Shown in pieces: positions 41,205-53,137 of a stretch of 64,000 nt of DNA (its first letter is position 1; the number at the start of each line of letters is the position of its first letter). Origin of the DNA: Hybos culiciformis (Eukaryota; Arthropoda; Insecta; Diptera; Hybotidae); the NCBI GenBank assembly GCA_964007475.1, contig OZ023275.1:26249052-26313051 (forward strand), in the 5' to 3' direction. The translations under genes and the position numbers were made by a program. The notes beneath the pieces are model-generated. The model was not told the origin of the DNA and did not search any database. It worked only from the letters and a program-made list of their open reading frames with translations.

Positions 41205-42657
41205 TTAAAAATTATCTTTATTTGTGAAATAGGCTTGCACTAAAATAAAACTTTCGTATAGTTTTGTAGAGTTTTTTAATAAAAAATTTAAATCCAATCT
41301 AAAATCAGCTTTCGGAACTAAGGAAGGAAAAGATTTTACAAATTCATCATCTATTGTCAAATTATGAATCCGGATGGGACCCTTAAAATAAACAAAATTT
41401 AATCTAATGTATTTCATAACGTAAAAAATAACAATCATACCGCCATAAGCAAACACGTACGGTTTAGATTTGAATTGCGAATAACATTGTCTCTTAATAT
41501 ATTTAAGAATCTAATCGGTAAAGGTTTTCCGTTCAAAGCTTTACAACCATTAAGTTTAAAAAATACAGGAAACTTTTGCCAATGATTATACTTTTGAAAC
41601 AATTGGAATGTGATCTAAGTAAAAATTAAAAAACCAATTAAAAATTTTTTTTGTGAACTTAGAATAAATTTAACATACTACTTAGATTATCAAAATTTTA
41701 ATTATTTAATATATTATTTAATTATTTAATTTATATTCACACTCATCACTGACTGAATGACTGGTTGATTCATTAACGCAATTGTTTTGATGTTTTTTTT
41801 TTATTTTTATTTTTCTTAACAAGGTATAACATGGTAATACGGTAACATGGTGGTTATATGATAATAGTAACATGGTAATATATGGTATGTGCATATTCAT
41901 CAGTTTTCAACGGGCGCCTTAGGCCTCTTACAATTAACTAGTATATTTTAGAAATTCTCTTAAGGTTATTAAAAATTGTGATGATATAAAACAGGTATTT
42001 AATTTGAAAGAGATATAATTTAGGTAAATTTTATAATTTATTTAAACATTTAAATATCCGGGTATATGGAAATTAAATTGAGAAATGTCAAAATTTTGTT
42101 ACGAATTGTACATAATCACTTACATCAAAAATTTTGACGGTTACATTCAAATCAAAATGAATATTCATCAGTGGAAATTGTTTCCTTCTAGGTTTAAGAT
42201 TGCATTTAGCATTACTGACATATTTATTATTTCCAAAGCAATATAATTTCGTTATTTGTACTTCATTTCTTTCCTAAATTAATAATACGAATCAAATTTA
42301 TATTTCATTAAGTCACTTAGAGATTACAAACAATTATTGGGTGGTACTAAAAAAAATAAACTATGGAACACTACATAACTCATGAGTATAAGAAACAATC
42401 AATTAGATTAAACAATAATTATATTCTGTTTATATTCTCAAGTTCTACTAAGTATAAATGGTCGCTGAAAAATAAATCCAACAATGAGACAGATGGTTAA
42501 AGATAAAGTTTATTTGAATCGGAGCGTAAAAATGTTTATAAACACGATAATATGATTATTTTATTTATGTAAAATTATTTTGACTTACAACGGCAAGAAG
42601 TTCCAAAATATCAAAAATCAAAAAATTAAGAATCCAAAACGAAATTATTTTCGACAT
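41205..42657 (-). CDS. DUF1091 (DM8) family secreted protein, gene 3, complete, 4 exons
   Basis: Exons on the minus strand are 42589-42657, 42124-42273, 41441-41614 and 41205-41381, the same lengths as in gene 2 (69, 150, 174 and 177 bp including the stop). The product is 189 residues. Introns of 315, 509 and 59 bp are GT-AG and phase 0. Exon 1 is a signal peptide (MSKIISFWILNF...). The mature part keeps Cys35, Cys47, Cys97 and Cys127, the W-x-K-F-PVFF stretch, SNLNRTC in place of SNLNHSC, and the P-K-A-D-F-R-L-D block. Gene 2's extra Cys176 is Phe here, so four cysteines are shared, enough for two disulfides. By eye it differs from gene 2 at about 17 of 58 residues in exon 3 and 12 of 58 in exon 4. 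The frame is intact throughout, which argues for a functional gene. No clear AATAAA was found just past the stop. Confidence 0.9.
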
Positions 42658-43983
42658 TTTTTTCAATTGAATAGAAAATATGAAATGTATAAAATTTTTG
42701 AATTTAGTAAATTTAAGTTAATTTAGAATACATTTAAAGTAATCGTCATGCTAAATTAGTTAAAAATTTATTATAATCATAATTTAGAATTTTTTTTTTA
42801 AATAAATTCCCATATCTACAACAATTAATCAACACTAAGTGTTTTTGTTATCAGTATAATCTGAACTGAAACTTCGCACTATATTCCAAACTTTATAATG
42901 TTGTTATGTTAATGTCAATATGTTATTTTGATAGAAAATAAATAAAATGTAGGCATTAACTTTGATAGGCATGAAGAAATCGGATGAAAGCGAGTAACAA
43001 AGAGTTAAGAAAAAAATCCCAAATAAAGAACAAAGTATGTTTAAAATAACTGTCTAAAACAACCGCGAGCTTGTTCTGTAAAAATTAAATATGGAGAACA
43101 CTTAGTGAACTTAAGTGCTGCATGTCATAAAGTTTAAAAAAGAAAAAGTCTTGAACCACCCAAACATTAATTGAAAAATATCCGATAATTATTGATATAT
43201 GAAACTATTTGATCAAACAATCTAAGTCTTATCCTTTTTTTATCCTTTTTCGATTTTCTATTTATTAATTAAATTAAATACAACATTATTTATAATAATT
43301 AACTATGTTTTCATTTTGCCAACATTTTATTTTCAATTTTTTAGCTGTTTACAAATTTTTTTTGATTTTAATGAATGGGATTGGGAAAAAATATTAATTT
43401 CGGATATTTTTGGAATCTAAAAATAATCACTATTGGAATATTTAATTGTTAATTCTCCATCTATTTCTGGTGTAACAAACATTTTTTTTGTATTTTATTT
43501 CGTTTAGAAAGTTTTAGAAGGGAGAATTGTTTGAAAAAAATTAAAAATTCAAGACTCTAAATAAACACACATAAAATTTTTCATAATGAAATTAAAAATT
43601 AATTTAATTAAAAAAAAAACATATTTTCATTTTTTTTTTTTTTTTTTTCGTAAATTTTTTTAGTTCTACAAACATTGAAAAATAATAGAAACATTTTTTT
43701 TGATGTTTTTTTTATGAAGTTTTCATTTACTTTATTATTTAGAATAAATTTGTATAAAATATTCACGTTTATATTCATTATTCAAGCATAGAGACAAAAA
43801 AAAAAATTTAAAAAAAAGGATATGTGTAATTTTTCTTGCTTTGAATTAGTATTTAACATTACAAACTATAAACAAAGTTGAACCTTCAATTCAGGATGAT
43901 GTCTTGCCAATCAATTTGACAAAAATATATTCATAAATTTTATTTTTATTTAATTCTCAATTTTTAGTCCGTGTAGTTCTTAA
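41625..43983. repeat. tandem segmental duplication, unit C, incomplete
   Basis: This third unit holds intron 2, exon 2 and exon 1 of gene 3 and the upstream region. Similarity to units A (to about 33.09 kb) and B (to about 38.97 kb) stops near 43983, right after a shared GTGTAGTTCTTA. Everything further right is unrelated, so this is the outer edge of the duplication. Confidence 0.85.
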
Positions 43984-44814
43984 TTGCTGAATTCTTAATA
44001 TAATTAAAATTTAAAATTTTTTAAAAACTTGCATTGTGCGAAAAAACATTTTTAACATTTATTAGCCTTTTTACAATAAAGTTAAGAAAAAACTTACTTT
44101 TGTAGATTAAATGATTTTATTACAATTTAGGAAATTATATTTATTTATATACATTTATATATATTACATGGCGTAAAAAAAATGCACTCTGTGAATTCTG
44201 AATTCTTATATTCATTGAAGGGATCCAAATTTAAACTTATAACCAAAAACAACCCTGCTGAGTTCAGGGAACAGTATGCAATTGAGAAGAAATTTTCCAT
44301 TGTAATGCTTCTAAAATATAACTTGCCTTCCCAATAACATCCTTCAATAAGAAAAACAAAAATACGACCCGTTGAGAAAAGATTTAACATTCATGGATTA
44401 CAACTCCTAGTGAGTCAATTCCAACAGTTTTCAACCTTATAAAATATTTTAGAATGTCCCAACGTAATTAATTCTGTTTTTGCACTGATGAGATTTCAAT
44501 TTCGATATTCAATAAATTACGAGGATTTAATATTTTCTCAATGACTTTTATCGATGTATGTGTAGATGTATGTGTAGATGGATAAACTAAATAAATTTAT
44601 TAGGTTACATAAAAAAATATTTATCTACATAATATATTTTTGAAGTTTATACTTCTTTAGGCGCGTTGTGTGATATAATTGAGTAATTCTGTAGGGGGTA
44701 AAAATTATTGTACTCATTCGAATTTCGAGTTTGAAAAAAAAGCGACATGCTGTACCGTTTGAATACTCAAAAAAATGAGTCCACTCAATAATCATTTGTT
44801 ATTTATAAAAACAA
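43984..44814. other. unique sequence beyond the duplication, with a possible gene fragment
   Basis: There is no similarity to the duplicated units. The minus strand has an 81-codon frame at 44145-44390 (MLNLFSTGRIF...), and an overlapping minus frame reads ...VVFLFFLLKDVIGKASYILE.... Either could be a decayed membrane-protein exon, but neither has a motif I recognise. Base composition is a little less extreme than around it. Confidence 0.35.
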
Positions 44815-46345
44815 AATAATTTGGCGCGACAAATTTAAATTCAAATTATTTTTTAAAAATCTTTCGTTTACAAATTATTTAAAACTAAAATTTTTTTTCA
44901 AATTAGGTAGTTCAATAATTATTTGTCATTTATAAAAACAAAATAATTTGGCGCGAAAAATTTAAATTCAATTTATTTTTTAAAAATCTTTCGTTACAAA
45001 TTATTTAAAAACTAAAATTTATTTTTCAAAATAGGTAGGTCCGGTGAAATAAAGATTACCTGCCGCAAAATTTTTGAGCAGGGAGCTACGGTTAGGTCGT
45101 GCCGGCGCAAAATATACAAAAAACATTTTTTTTCAAAATAGGTAGCTCCGGTGAAATAAAGATTACCTGCCGAAAAATTTTTGGGCAGGGAGCTACGGTT
45201 AGGTCGTGCCGGCTCAAAATATACATTTTTTTCAAAATAGGTAGCTCCGGTGAAATAAAGATTACCTGCCGAAAAATTTTTGGGCAGGGAGCTACGGTTC
45301 GGTCGTGCCGGCTCAAAATATACAAAAAAAATTTTTTTTTCAAATAGGTAGCTCCGGTGAAATAAAGATTACCTGCCGAAAAATTTTTGGGCAGGGAACT
45401 ACGGTTAGGTCGTGCCGACACAAAATATGCAAAAAAAAAAAATTCCAAAATAGGTAGCTCCGGTAAAATAAAGATTACCTGCCGAAAAATTTTTGGGCAT
45501 GGAGCTACGGTTAGGTCGTGCCGGCTCAAAATATACAAAAAACATTTTTTTTCAAAATAGGTAGCTCCGGTGAAATAAAGATTACTTGCCGGAAAATTTT
45601 TGGGCAGGGAGCTACGGTTCGGTCGTGTCGGCTCAAAATATACAAAAAAAATTTTTTTTCCAAATAGGTAGCTCCGGTGAAATAAAGATTACCTGCCGAA
45701 AAATTTTTGGGCAGGGAGCTACGGTTAGGTTGTGCCGACACAAAATATGCAAAAAAAAAAAATTTTTCCAAAATAAGTAGCTCCGGTAAAATAAAGATTA
45801 CCTGCCGAAAAATTTTTGGGCATGGAGCTACGGTTAGGTCGTGCCGGCTCAAAATATACAAAAAACATTTTTTTTCAAAATAGGTAGCTCCGGTGAAATA
45901 AAGATTACTTGCCGGAAAATTTTTGGGCAGGGAGCTACGGTTCGGTCGTGCCGGCTCAAAATATACAAAAAAATTTTTTTTTCCAAAAAGGTAGCTCCGG
46001 TGAAATAAAGATTACCTGCCGAAAAATTTTTGGGCAGGGAGCTACGGTTAGGTTGTGCCGACACAAAATATGCAAAAAAAAAAAATGTTTTCCAAATAGG
46101 TAGCTCCGGTGAAATAAAGATTACCTGCCATAAAATTTTTCGGCAGGGAGCTACGGTTCGGTCGTGCCGGCGCAAAATATGTTAAAAAAAAATGTTTTCC
46201 AAAATAGGTAGCTCCGGTGAAATAATTAGATTACCTGACCAAAAATTTTGGGTACGGAGCTACAATTAGGGTTTCCCGGCTCAAAATACACCGAAAATTT
46301 TTTTTTTCAAAATAGGTAGCTCGGGTGAAATAAAGATTACCTGTC
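44815..46345. repeat. satellite element, long copy: 2 B monomers and about 13 A monomers
   Basis: The order is the same as in the short copy at 31.3 kb: two B monomers (TTTGGCGCGA near 44822 and 44948), then A monomers starting near 45034, 45139, 45240, 45346, 45454, 45559, 45667, 45775, 45883, 45990, 46098, 46207 and 46315. Spacing is about 101-109 bp. Within 45.5-46.2 kb the variants recur every three monomers (about 323 bp), a higher-order repeat. Open frames on both strands reflect a period often divisible by three and are not judged to be genes. Confidence 0.9.
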
Positions 46346-47282
46346 CAAAAAAAGGAAGAAAGTGCGGGCGGCAGTAAGGGCTGAAGAGAAGTCGGAAGGG
46401 AGGGCGGAAGTGAGGGCGGAAGTGAGGGCGGAAGTGAGGGCGGAAGTGAGGGCGGAAGTGAGGGCGGAAGTGAGGGCGGAAGTGAGGGCGGAAGTGAGGG
46501 CGTAAGTGAGTGCGGAAGTGAGGGCGGAAGTGAGGCGGAAGAGAGGTTGGTAGTTAGGGCAGAAGTGAGGGCGGAAAATAGGGTGAAAGTGAGGGCGTTA
46601 GTGAGGGAGGAAGTGAGGGTGGAAGTGAGGGCGGAAGTGAGGGTGGAAGTGAGGGCGGAAGTGAGGGCGAAAATTAGGGCGGAAGTGAGGCCGTAAGTAA
46701 GGCGGAAGTGAGGGCGGAAGTGAGGGCCGAAGTGAGGGCCGAAGTGAGGGCCGAAGTGAGGGCGGAAGTTAGGGCGGAAATGAGGGCGGAAATAAGGGCT
46801 GAAGGAAGGGCTGAAGTGAGGGCTGGGTGAGGGCGGAAGTGAGGCCGGAAGAGAGGTTGGAAGTGAGGGCGGAAGTGAGAGCGGAAGTGAGGGCGTTAGT
46901 GAGGGCGGAAGTGAAGGCGGAAGTGAGGGCGGAAGTGAGGGCGAAAGTGAGGGCGAAAGTGAGGGCGGAAGTGAGGGCGCAAGTGAGGACGGAAGTGAGG
47001 GCGGAAATGAGGGCGGAAGTGAGGGCGTAAGTGAGGCGGAAGTGAGGGCGGAAGTGAGGGCAGAAGTGAGGGCGGAAGTGAGGGTGGAAGTGAGGGCGGA
47101 AGTGAGGGCGGAAATTAGGGCGGAAGTGAGGGCGTAAGTGAGGCGGAAGTGAGGGCCGAAGTGAGGGCCGAAGTGAGGGCGGAAGTTAGGGCGGAAATGA
47201 GGGCGGAAATGAGGGCGGAAATGAGGGCTGAAGGAAGGGCTGAAGTGAGGGCGGATGTGAGGGTGGAAGTGAGGGTGGAATT
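46346..47282. repeat. GC-rich 12-bp minisatellite, (GGGCGGAAGTGA)n
   Basis: About 930 bp of a 12-bp word, GAAGTGAGGGCG and close variants (TGAGGGTG, GAAATGAGGGCG, GGGCCGAAG), with occasional 11-bp units that shift the frame. It interrupts an A monomer: GATTACCTG flanks it on the left and TTACCTGACTAAAAATTTT resumes on the right. A plus-strand frame at 46827-47030 reads Val-Arg-Ala-Glu over and over. The GC content is far above its surroundings. Confidence 0.95.
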
Positions 47283-47350
47283 ACCTGACTAAAAATTTTG
47301 GATAGGGAGCTATGGTTAGAGTCTTCCCTGCTTAAAATATGAAAAAAAAA

Positions 47351-47555
47351 CAGTCATAGGAAAGGCCGAAAGAAGTTAATACTTAAAAGCTTTAAACAAT
47401 GAAATAACAGTGGCTACAAATGATGGGCTGCTCAGTACAAAATGTAAATTAAAATAAAAATCAGTCCATCAGTCCAAAAGCAGTCCATTATTTGTAGCCA
47501 TTGTTATTTCTTAGTTTAAAACTTTAAAGTATAAACTTCATTCGGCAGTTCCTAT
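47351..47555. repeat. terminal hairpin of the satellite element
   Basis: Left arm 47351-47433 and right arm 47473-47555 are inverted copies of about 82 bp with scattered mismatches. They start CAGTCATAGGAA on one side and end TTCCTATGACTG on the other, followed by CTTCGTGTATTTTT. The same terminal sequence (CGAAGCAGTCATAGAACTGC) ends the short copy near 32058, so this is probably the true edge of the element. Confidence 0.8.
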
Positions 47556-50500
47556 GACTGCTTCGTGTATTTTTTATTAATTAAATTATGTTTTAAAAGT
47601 TGTCTCGTCTCAAGAGTATATATTATGAATTGTTATAAAGTTTATTTTATTTCTTACAAAAAATTAAAATGATATAATAAATTGGTTGTTCAAAAAAGAT
47701 ACACATAATCTTTAATTTTCTAACTTTTCGTTTAAAAATACATGACAAAGTTTTTATCTTAGATTCCAAGAATGTACTTGAAATTAATGCTTGAATTTTT
47801 TGTAATTTCTTCAAAGTTTTACCAATAATTGAAGTTTCTTACTTTTTTAAAATTTAATGGTTTTAAAATAGTTGGTAAGTAAGTACATATTTTAGTAGAA
47901 ATAATGTTAAACGCGTGTATCAGAAATAAAAATATCTACGAAAAATTTACCTTTAAACATATAAAAATATATCTTCATTTTTACATCACAAATATTTTCT
48001 TCGTTAATATCTGAGACAAAAACGGATTTGATGAAATATTATTTTCCTATTTATTAATTTATTTCATATCAACCAACACGACATGACCCGGAAAAAGTAC
48101 TACCTTAAAAATACTTAAAATTAAATAGAATCAGTATTCTCAATAAACTTTGAAAATATCACAATGATTAATAAAAAAAATACATAAAAATTTAAATTAA
48201 TCAAAGAGCTATTTAAATACTGATCCCGAAGCCAAAAGGAAGGATTTCATAAAATCCATTCTTCGTTTTATGAAAGGACACACTGAGCAAAGTTAATTGA
48301 GTACTTTGATTAAATTGAATTTCACCTTCAATTATATGATATAAATTTTTTTAATTCAATGTTATATTAAAATAACAATTTCCTGGTATTAATACAAAAT
48401 TTCACAATTTATTTTTTTCATAAAAGTTTATTATGATTTTTTGATAAATATTTTGTGGTGAAAACATAAATTGTTTCTGATTTCTGTAGAAGCCTCTCTC
48501 AATTACCCGCAGCTATCCTCCTAATTATAAAATAAACTTTAAAGAAAATTTTTTATTCTGTAGATTTTTAAATTAAAAATATTTTTCCAATTTATTTTAA
48601 CAAAGTTGTAAGAATAATTCACAGAAAAATAAATTTAATTCCTTTTACCTTATTTTTGTTTATTTTAAAGATAAATTTCCAATTAAAAACGAAAAGAAAT
48701 CTTCTGAAAGGTTAAAATTTTTTTTTAGTAATTCAAAATTATTTTTTTTTTATGTATTTATTCTAACAATTAGAGCAATAATTGTAATGAGATAATTGAC
48801 GTAATCCAAATTCAATCGCATTAAATATTATATATAGGTAGAACTTTGGCTGGTTGAGAGCCTCTGACTCCCTAAAACTCGAATATTATTCTTTAGTCGG
48901 AGGCGAAAGTGTCCGAGATTGCACAAATTTTGGCATTAAAATACTTAAAGTCATAAGTTATTGAAAGCATTTAATGAAAATAATTTTATTCTTAATTTTT
49001 GATGCTGTATATTATGTTAAATAACTTTAAAAGCTTACTTTAGCTATAGAACTTTAGATGGTTGGATTTTCTTTTTAGATCCTTTTCATTTATTTCCATT
49101 AGCTTTGTATTTGCTTGATATACTTTTGTAATAATTTTTGTAATTCTTGTATGTTTTTTTTTAACATAACCAAACCAACATAGAATTAATTTTACTAATA
49201 TCATCCCTTTATAATTCTGATGCTTTTTTTTTTTTTTAATATTATTTTCTTTAGAATTTTTTATTTTTTTTGCACATATTGAATTGGGATTCATATTACA
49301 GAAAGCACTGTATTATATACATAATATGTACATTATATTATATATATATTAGGGAAAATTTTATTTTGTCGTCGTCTATACTGCTTTTTTAATGGAAAAA
49401 TTTTCGGCATTTTAATTTTTCCCGTTTATTTTGGTTGTCTGAATTTTTAGAAAACATATCACTTTGTATTATGTTTTCTTATCTTAAAATGTTCATCAAG
49501 AAACAAGAATAAAAAAAAACAAAATTGAAAAGGAAAACTTGTGTTGAGTCTTAATTTCAAATTAAATCTTTTTGTGTAATACAAATTACAAATTTACAAG
49601 AAAATTTACATATGTTTTCATTATAATTCTACTGCCGCACATATGTATATGTAAAACTGTACAATGTACATAACATATGATTTACATTTGAAAAAAAAAA
49701 GAAAAAAAAAAGAATTATTATTCTTTTAGAAAAGATTAGAAAGAAATACATATATTCTTAAAGTCTCTGCTGGTATGAAGATATAAATTTATTTTATTCC
49801 ATTAGAAAACATGCTTAAGGATTTTGAATGTAATCAAATTCAAAATTATGTAAACTGTCTACAAAGTAATTTAATATAATGAAAATATCTGAATGTCTAT
49901 ATGTACATATAATTTAGTATTGTTTTTACAAACATATATAAATAATATATATAAATTTATTGGATACATTATATACACGGCCCACATGTACAAAATTTAA
50001 GCTTTTTGATCAAAAATAATTACAGCCAGTTAATGTTATTGATGCTATCACTTATTAATTTTGATCTCTATTATTATTATTTCATTATTTTTAAACAAAA
50101 TCATTATTTTTAACATTATATATATGATATGCTCGAAAAAATGCATAAGTTCAATTCAAGTACATACATCACTAAACATTTTCTATTAAAATGTATTATG
50201 TATTTGAGTGAAGTTCATAAAAATATGATTGAAACAAATAATTTTCTTGTTTGACAATGAATAATTTTAATAACTATTTAAATAAAACTTGTAACATCTA
50301 TTTAAATATTAGGTTCAATGGATATGGGATTTATGGCCTTATTTAATAAAGGCTATACCAACGATTCTTTAAACTAATATAATTTAAAATTTTTAAATTT
50401 AAAGTGAAACTTTTTATTTCCAAAAGTAGCTTATTGAATACATAATCGTAATACTGAAAACTATATGTGTTTTTCGCCTTTTTTCTCCAAACTAATGTTT

Positions 50501-51682
50501 GGCTGATTCCATTAAACGCTTCTTCAATAACAGAAATTTAAGATTTTTAATATCAGAAAATTGAATTTAAAAACTCAACATTTTTCTTGATGGTAATGAC
50601 ATAAAAATAAACTAAAATTGCATTTCTTTGAAGATTTATTGCTTTTTGCATCTATTTCGGGAATAATCGACATGTGAAAACATTTTGAAAAATATAGTGG
50701 TTTAAAAATATTAAAGAAACAAATAGTTTACAAAATGTAAATAAGTGTCACTAATATAAGATTCCTATTTCATCATTGATCATTGTAAATAGAGCGTTAA
50801 AAGTAAAATTGAATCAACTTATATAACTAACACTAGTGAGTGCTATGCTAACAAACTTTTTTTGTGGTATTATATTTTTGTGAAAAAAAACTAACTAGGT
50901 TTTTATATAATATGTCAATAAATTCTCGCAGTTTGGGAAGCTTTTTCGTTCAATAATTTAAAAAAATAAATTGCAGGTGCGACTTATAGTTGGTAAAATC
51001 TCTGCAGAGTATGTTTTAAAACATTTAATTTTTTTAAACTTCTTAAATCTTACATCATAATATATAAGTTCTTGCCAAAAAAAAATTTATATACATATGC
51101 AGTGTATATAATAATTAATGTATTCTACTAAATTTCAAGTAGCATAGCGTATTAATATTTTTTAATTATGCTCATTTTAAACTTTTGTTCAAAATACGTC
51201 ACAGTTAATTTTGAAAAGATAGTAAAAATAATTTATTTTTAAGAAAAATTATGTTTCGTTAATATTTTATGATGTTTTCTTTGACTGACACTAAAGAGAA
51301 CTTTGTATAACCGTATTATTGAGCCACAATTTAGTATGTTGTGCTACACATTTTCATTTGTTCATTGGGTTTAGAAAAACTAAGGTCACAAAAAGATATT
51401 ATATATATTGAAGAAAATTTTCAAATAAATCAGCAACAACGAATAAAGTAGGTATTTATATTTTGGATATTTGAGCATTTCCAAATTAATTGATTCAAAC
51501 AAAATTTTTTCCATTTATTTTTGAAGCGAGCTTTGTTTGAAACTTTTTTCAATTCCTGAAAATTTATTATAGTATTGATGTTGTTAATGTTGTAAGTTAT
51601 ATAACAGCATTTATATCAAAGAACTGTTATTTACTTCCAACTTAAATTCAAACCATGTTTCTCTCATAATTTAGAATTTTTG
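47556..51682. other. AT-rich sequence with no supported gene
   Basis: No recognisable coding sequence. A small inverted repeat, GCCTCTGACT against AGTCGGAGGC, at about 48863-48905 sits in a slightly GC-richer patch (48840-48930). Confidence 0.6.
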
Positions 51683-51790
51683 GCAGCTTAGTGTAGGTGC
51701 CCTAAGGCCACACGACATTAGGTCCATTGACCGTCGTTTTCATCTGATCTGTGATTAAGGAAACGGACCCTGCCTTTGTTATCCGTAACT
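51683..51790 (-). other. unassigned GC-richer island of about 110 bp
   Basis: It stands out from the AT-rich flanks. On the minus strand two frames are open for more than 20 codons, one reading ...KGRVRFLNHRSDENDGQW and the other ...SVSLITDQMKTTVNGPN, each ending at a stop. It might be a transposon scrap, a conserved non-coding element or an RNA gene. I recognise none of these. Confidence 0.3.
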
Positions 51791-53137
51791 AATATCTTGA
51801 ATAACTTTTATCAAAATTAATTTCACTACACTTGAAGTGGATAATCCTAATAAATTTGTTTTATATTGTTCGTAGTAATGTACATCCACATAAATATGTA
51901 TTATTTATTATGATAATAATTATTTAAACGAGAAAAATTTCTAAGGAAAAGTTTATTCTTTGCTGATATGTATTTAAATTTACTACAACCGCTTTTGCTT
52001 AACAAACATACATATAATATTATGTAAATGAAGAAAAGAAAGAGCACCCTTGGTAATAACTTTAATTATTTCTTCAGCGAGATATTATACGAACATTTTG
52101 TCACAATTAATATTAAGAATTTTATCATTTTTATACCGAGATATATTTTTATACATTGACAAGAAATAGAAAATATTATGTTTCTCTACAATTATGTCAT
52201 TGCGTTGCAATTCAAATATTTATGTTAATATACAATTTATAATTGTAGCACATATTTTAAGCATAATTTTGATTACAAAGTAAATATTAGTATTGTAAGC
52301 AATAATTATACTTACATTTTAATTAAAAAAAAAAAAAAAATTATTACCTTTTATACGAATATTCTTACTTCTGCGAATAAATTGACGTATAGGTATATTT
52401 GTAAGCTATAATAAATTTATTGCCAAATGCATATTATGAAAAACAGAAAAAAACTCATTTAAATAAGTATTCCACAATTTCAATTATATTAAAAATTAAA
52501 ATATTTCTTAATATTATAAATTTAGGAAAAACTAAGCACTATGGAAATATAATTTTAATATAAGTTTAAAATAAGAAGAACTTATTTTTGACATAAAAAT
52601 TAAGATAAGAAATAATTAATAAGCTATAACGAAATAAAATATTAATGAAACTATGAAGCTTTATTATTAAAAAGAAAGAAAAGTTTTTTGTTTGAAAAAC
52701 TTTATTGCTTTATGTACAAAAGTTTAGGAATTGTTCAAAGAAATTTTAAATTCAAATTGAATTTTTAATTATTTTTTAAAGAAAAAAAATTATTTTCGTT
52801 TTGGAAAATTTATAATTAAACATATACATTAAGCAGCTGCATTTCGAAATTTTTATGACACAAACCAAATAACATATAATACAGTACATTAAATGTAACA
52901 TAGTGAGTGTTCGAAAATTTATAGTTTTTATATAAATTTAAAGTTTTAGTAAAATTTTTATAAAAATTCTGTATATATTTTGTTGGTTTTTAAAAACTAT
53001 TGAAAATAAATATTATTTAATTCCATCAACATATGTATATAAATTACTTTTATTTTTCATCCAAACGCAAGCCCCGCAACAGCAACATTAAAATTTTCAT
53101 CTTTAACCTAAAATATATGTCAATATGTATGTACATA
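51791..53137. other. AT-rich sequence with no supported gene
   Basis: Nothing beyond homopolymer runs and short AT words. Confidence 0.65.

Larger units (their letters stand above)
35063..41624. repeat. tandem segmental duplication, unit B
   Basis: This second unit holds intron 2, exon 2 and exon 1 of gene 2, its upstream region, and at the far end exons 3-4 of gene 3. Insertions unique to it are the foldbacks at 35302-36522, 38540-38849 and 39767-40405. Removing them leaves sequence collinear with units A and C. Confidence 0.9.

Noticed and set aside
45092..46175. Minus-strand frames of 108-148 codons with repeated PARPNRSSLPK or RHDLTVAPCPK motifs
   Set aside because: They arise from satellite monomers, appear in several frames and on both strands, and have no start or splice context.
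46827..47030. A Val-Arg-Ala-Glu repeat protein
   Set aside because: It is a reading of the 12-bp minisatellite; 11-bp units shift the frame elsewhere in the array.
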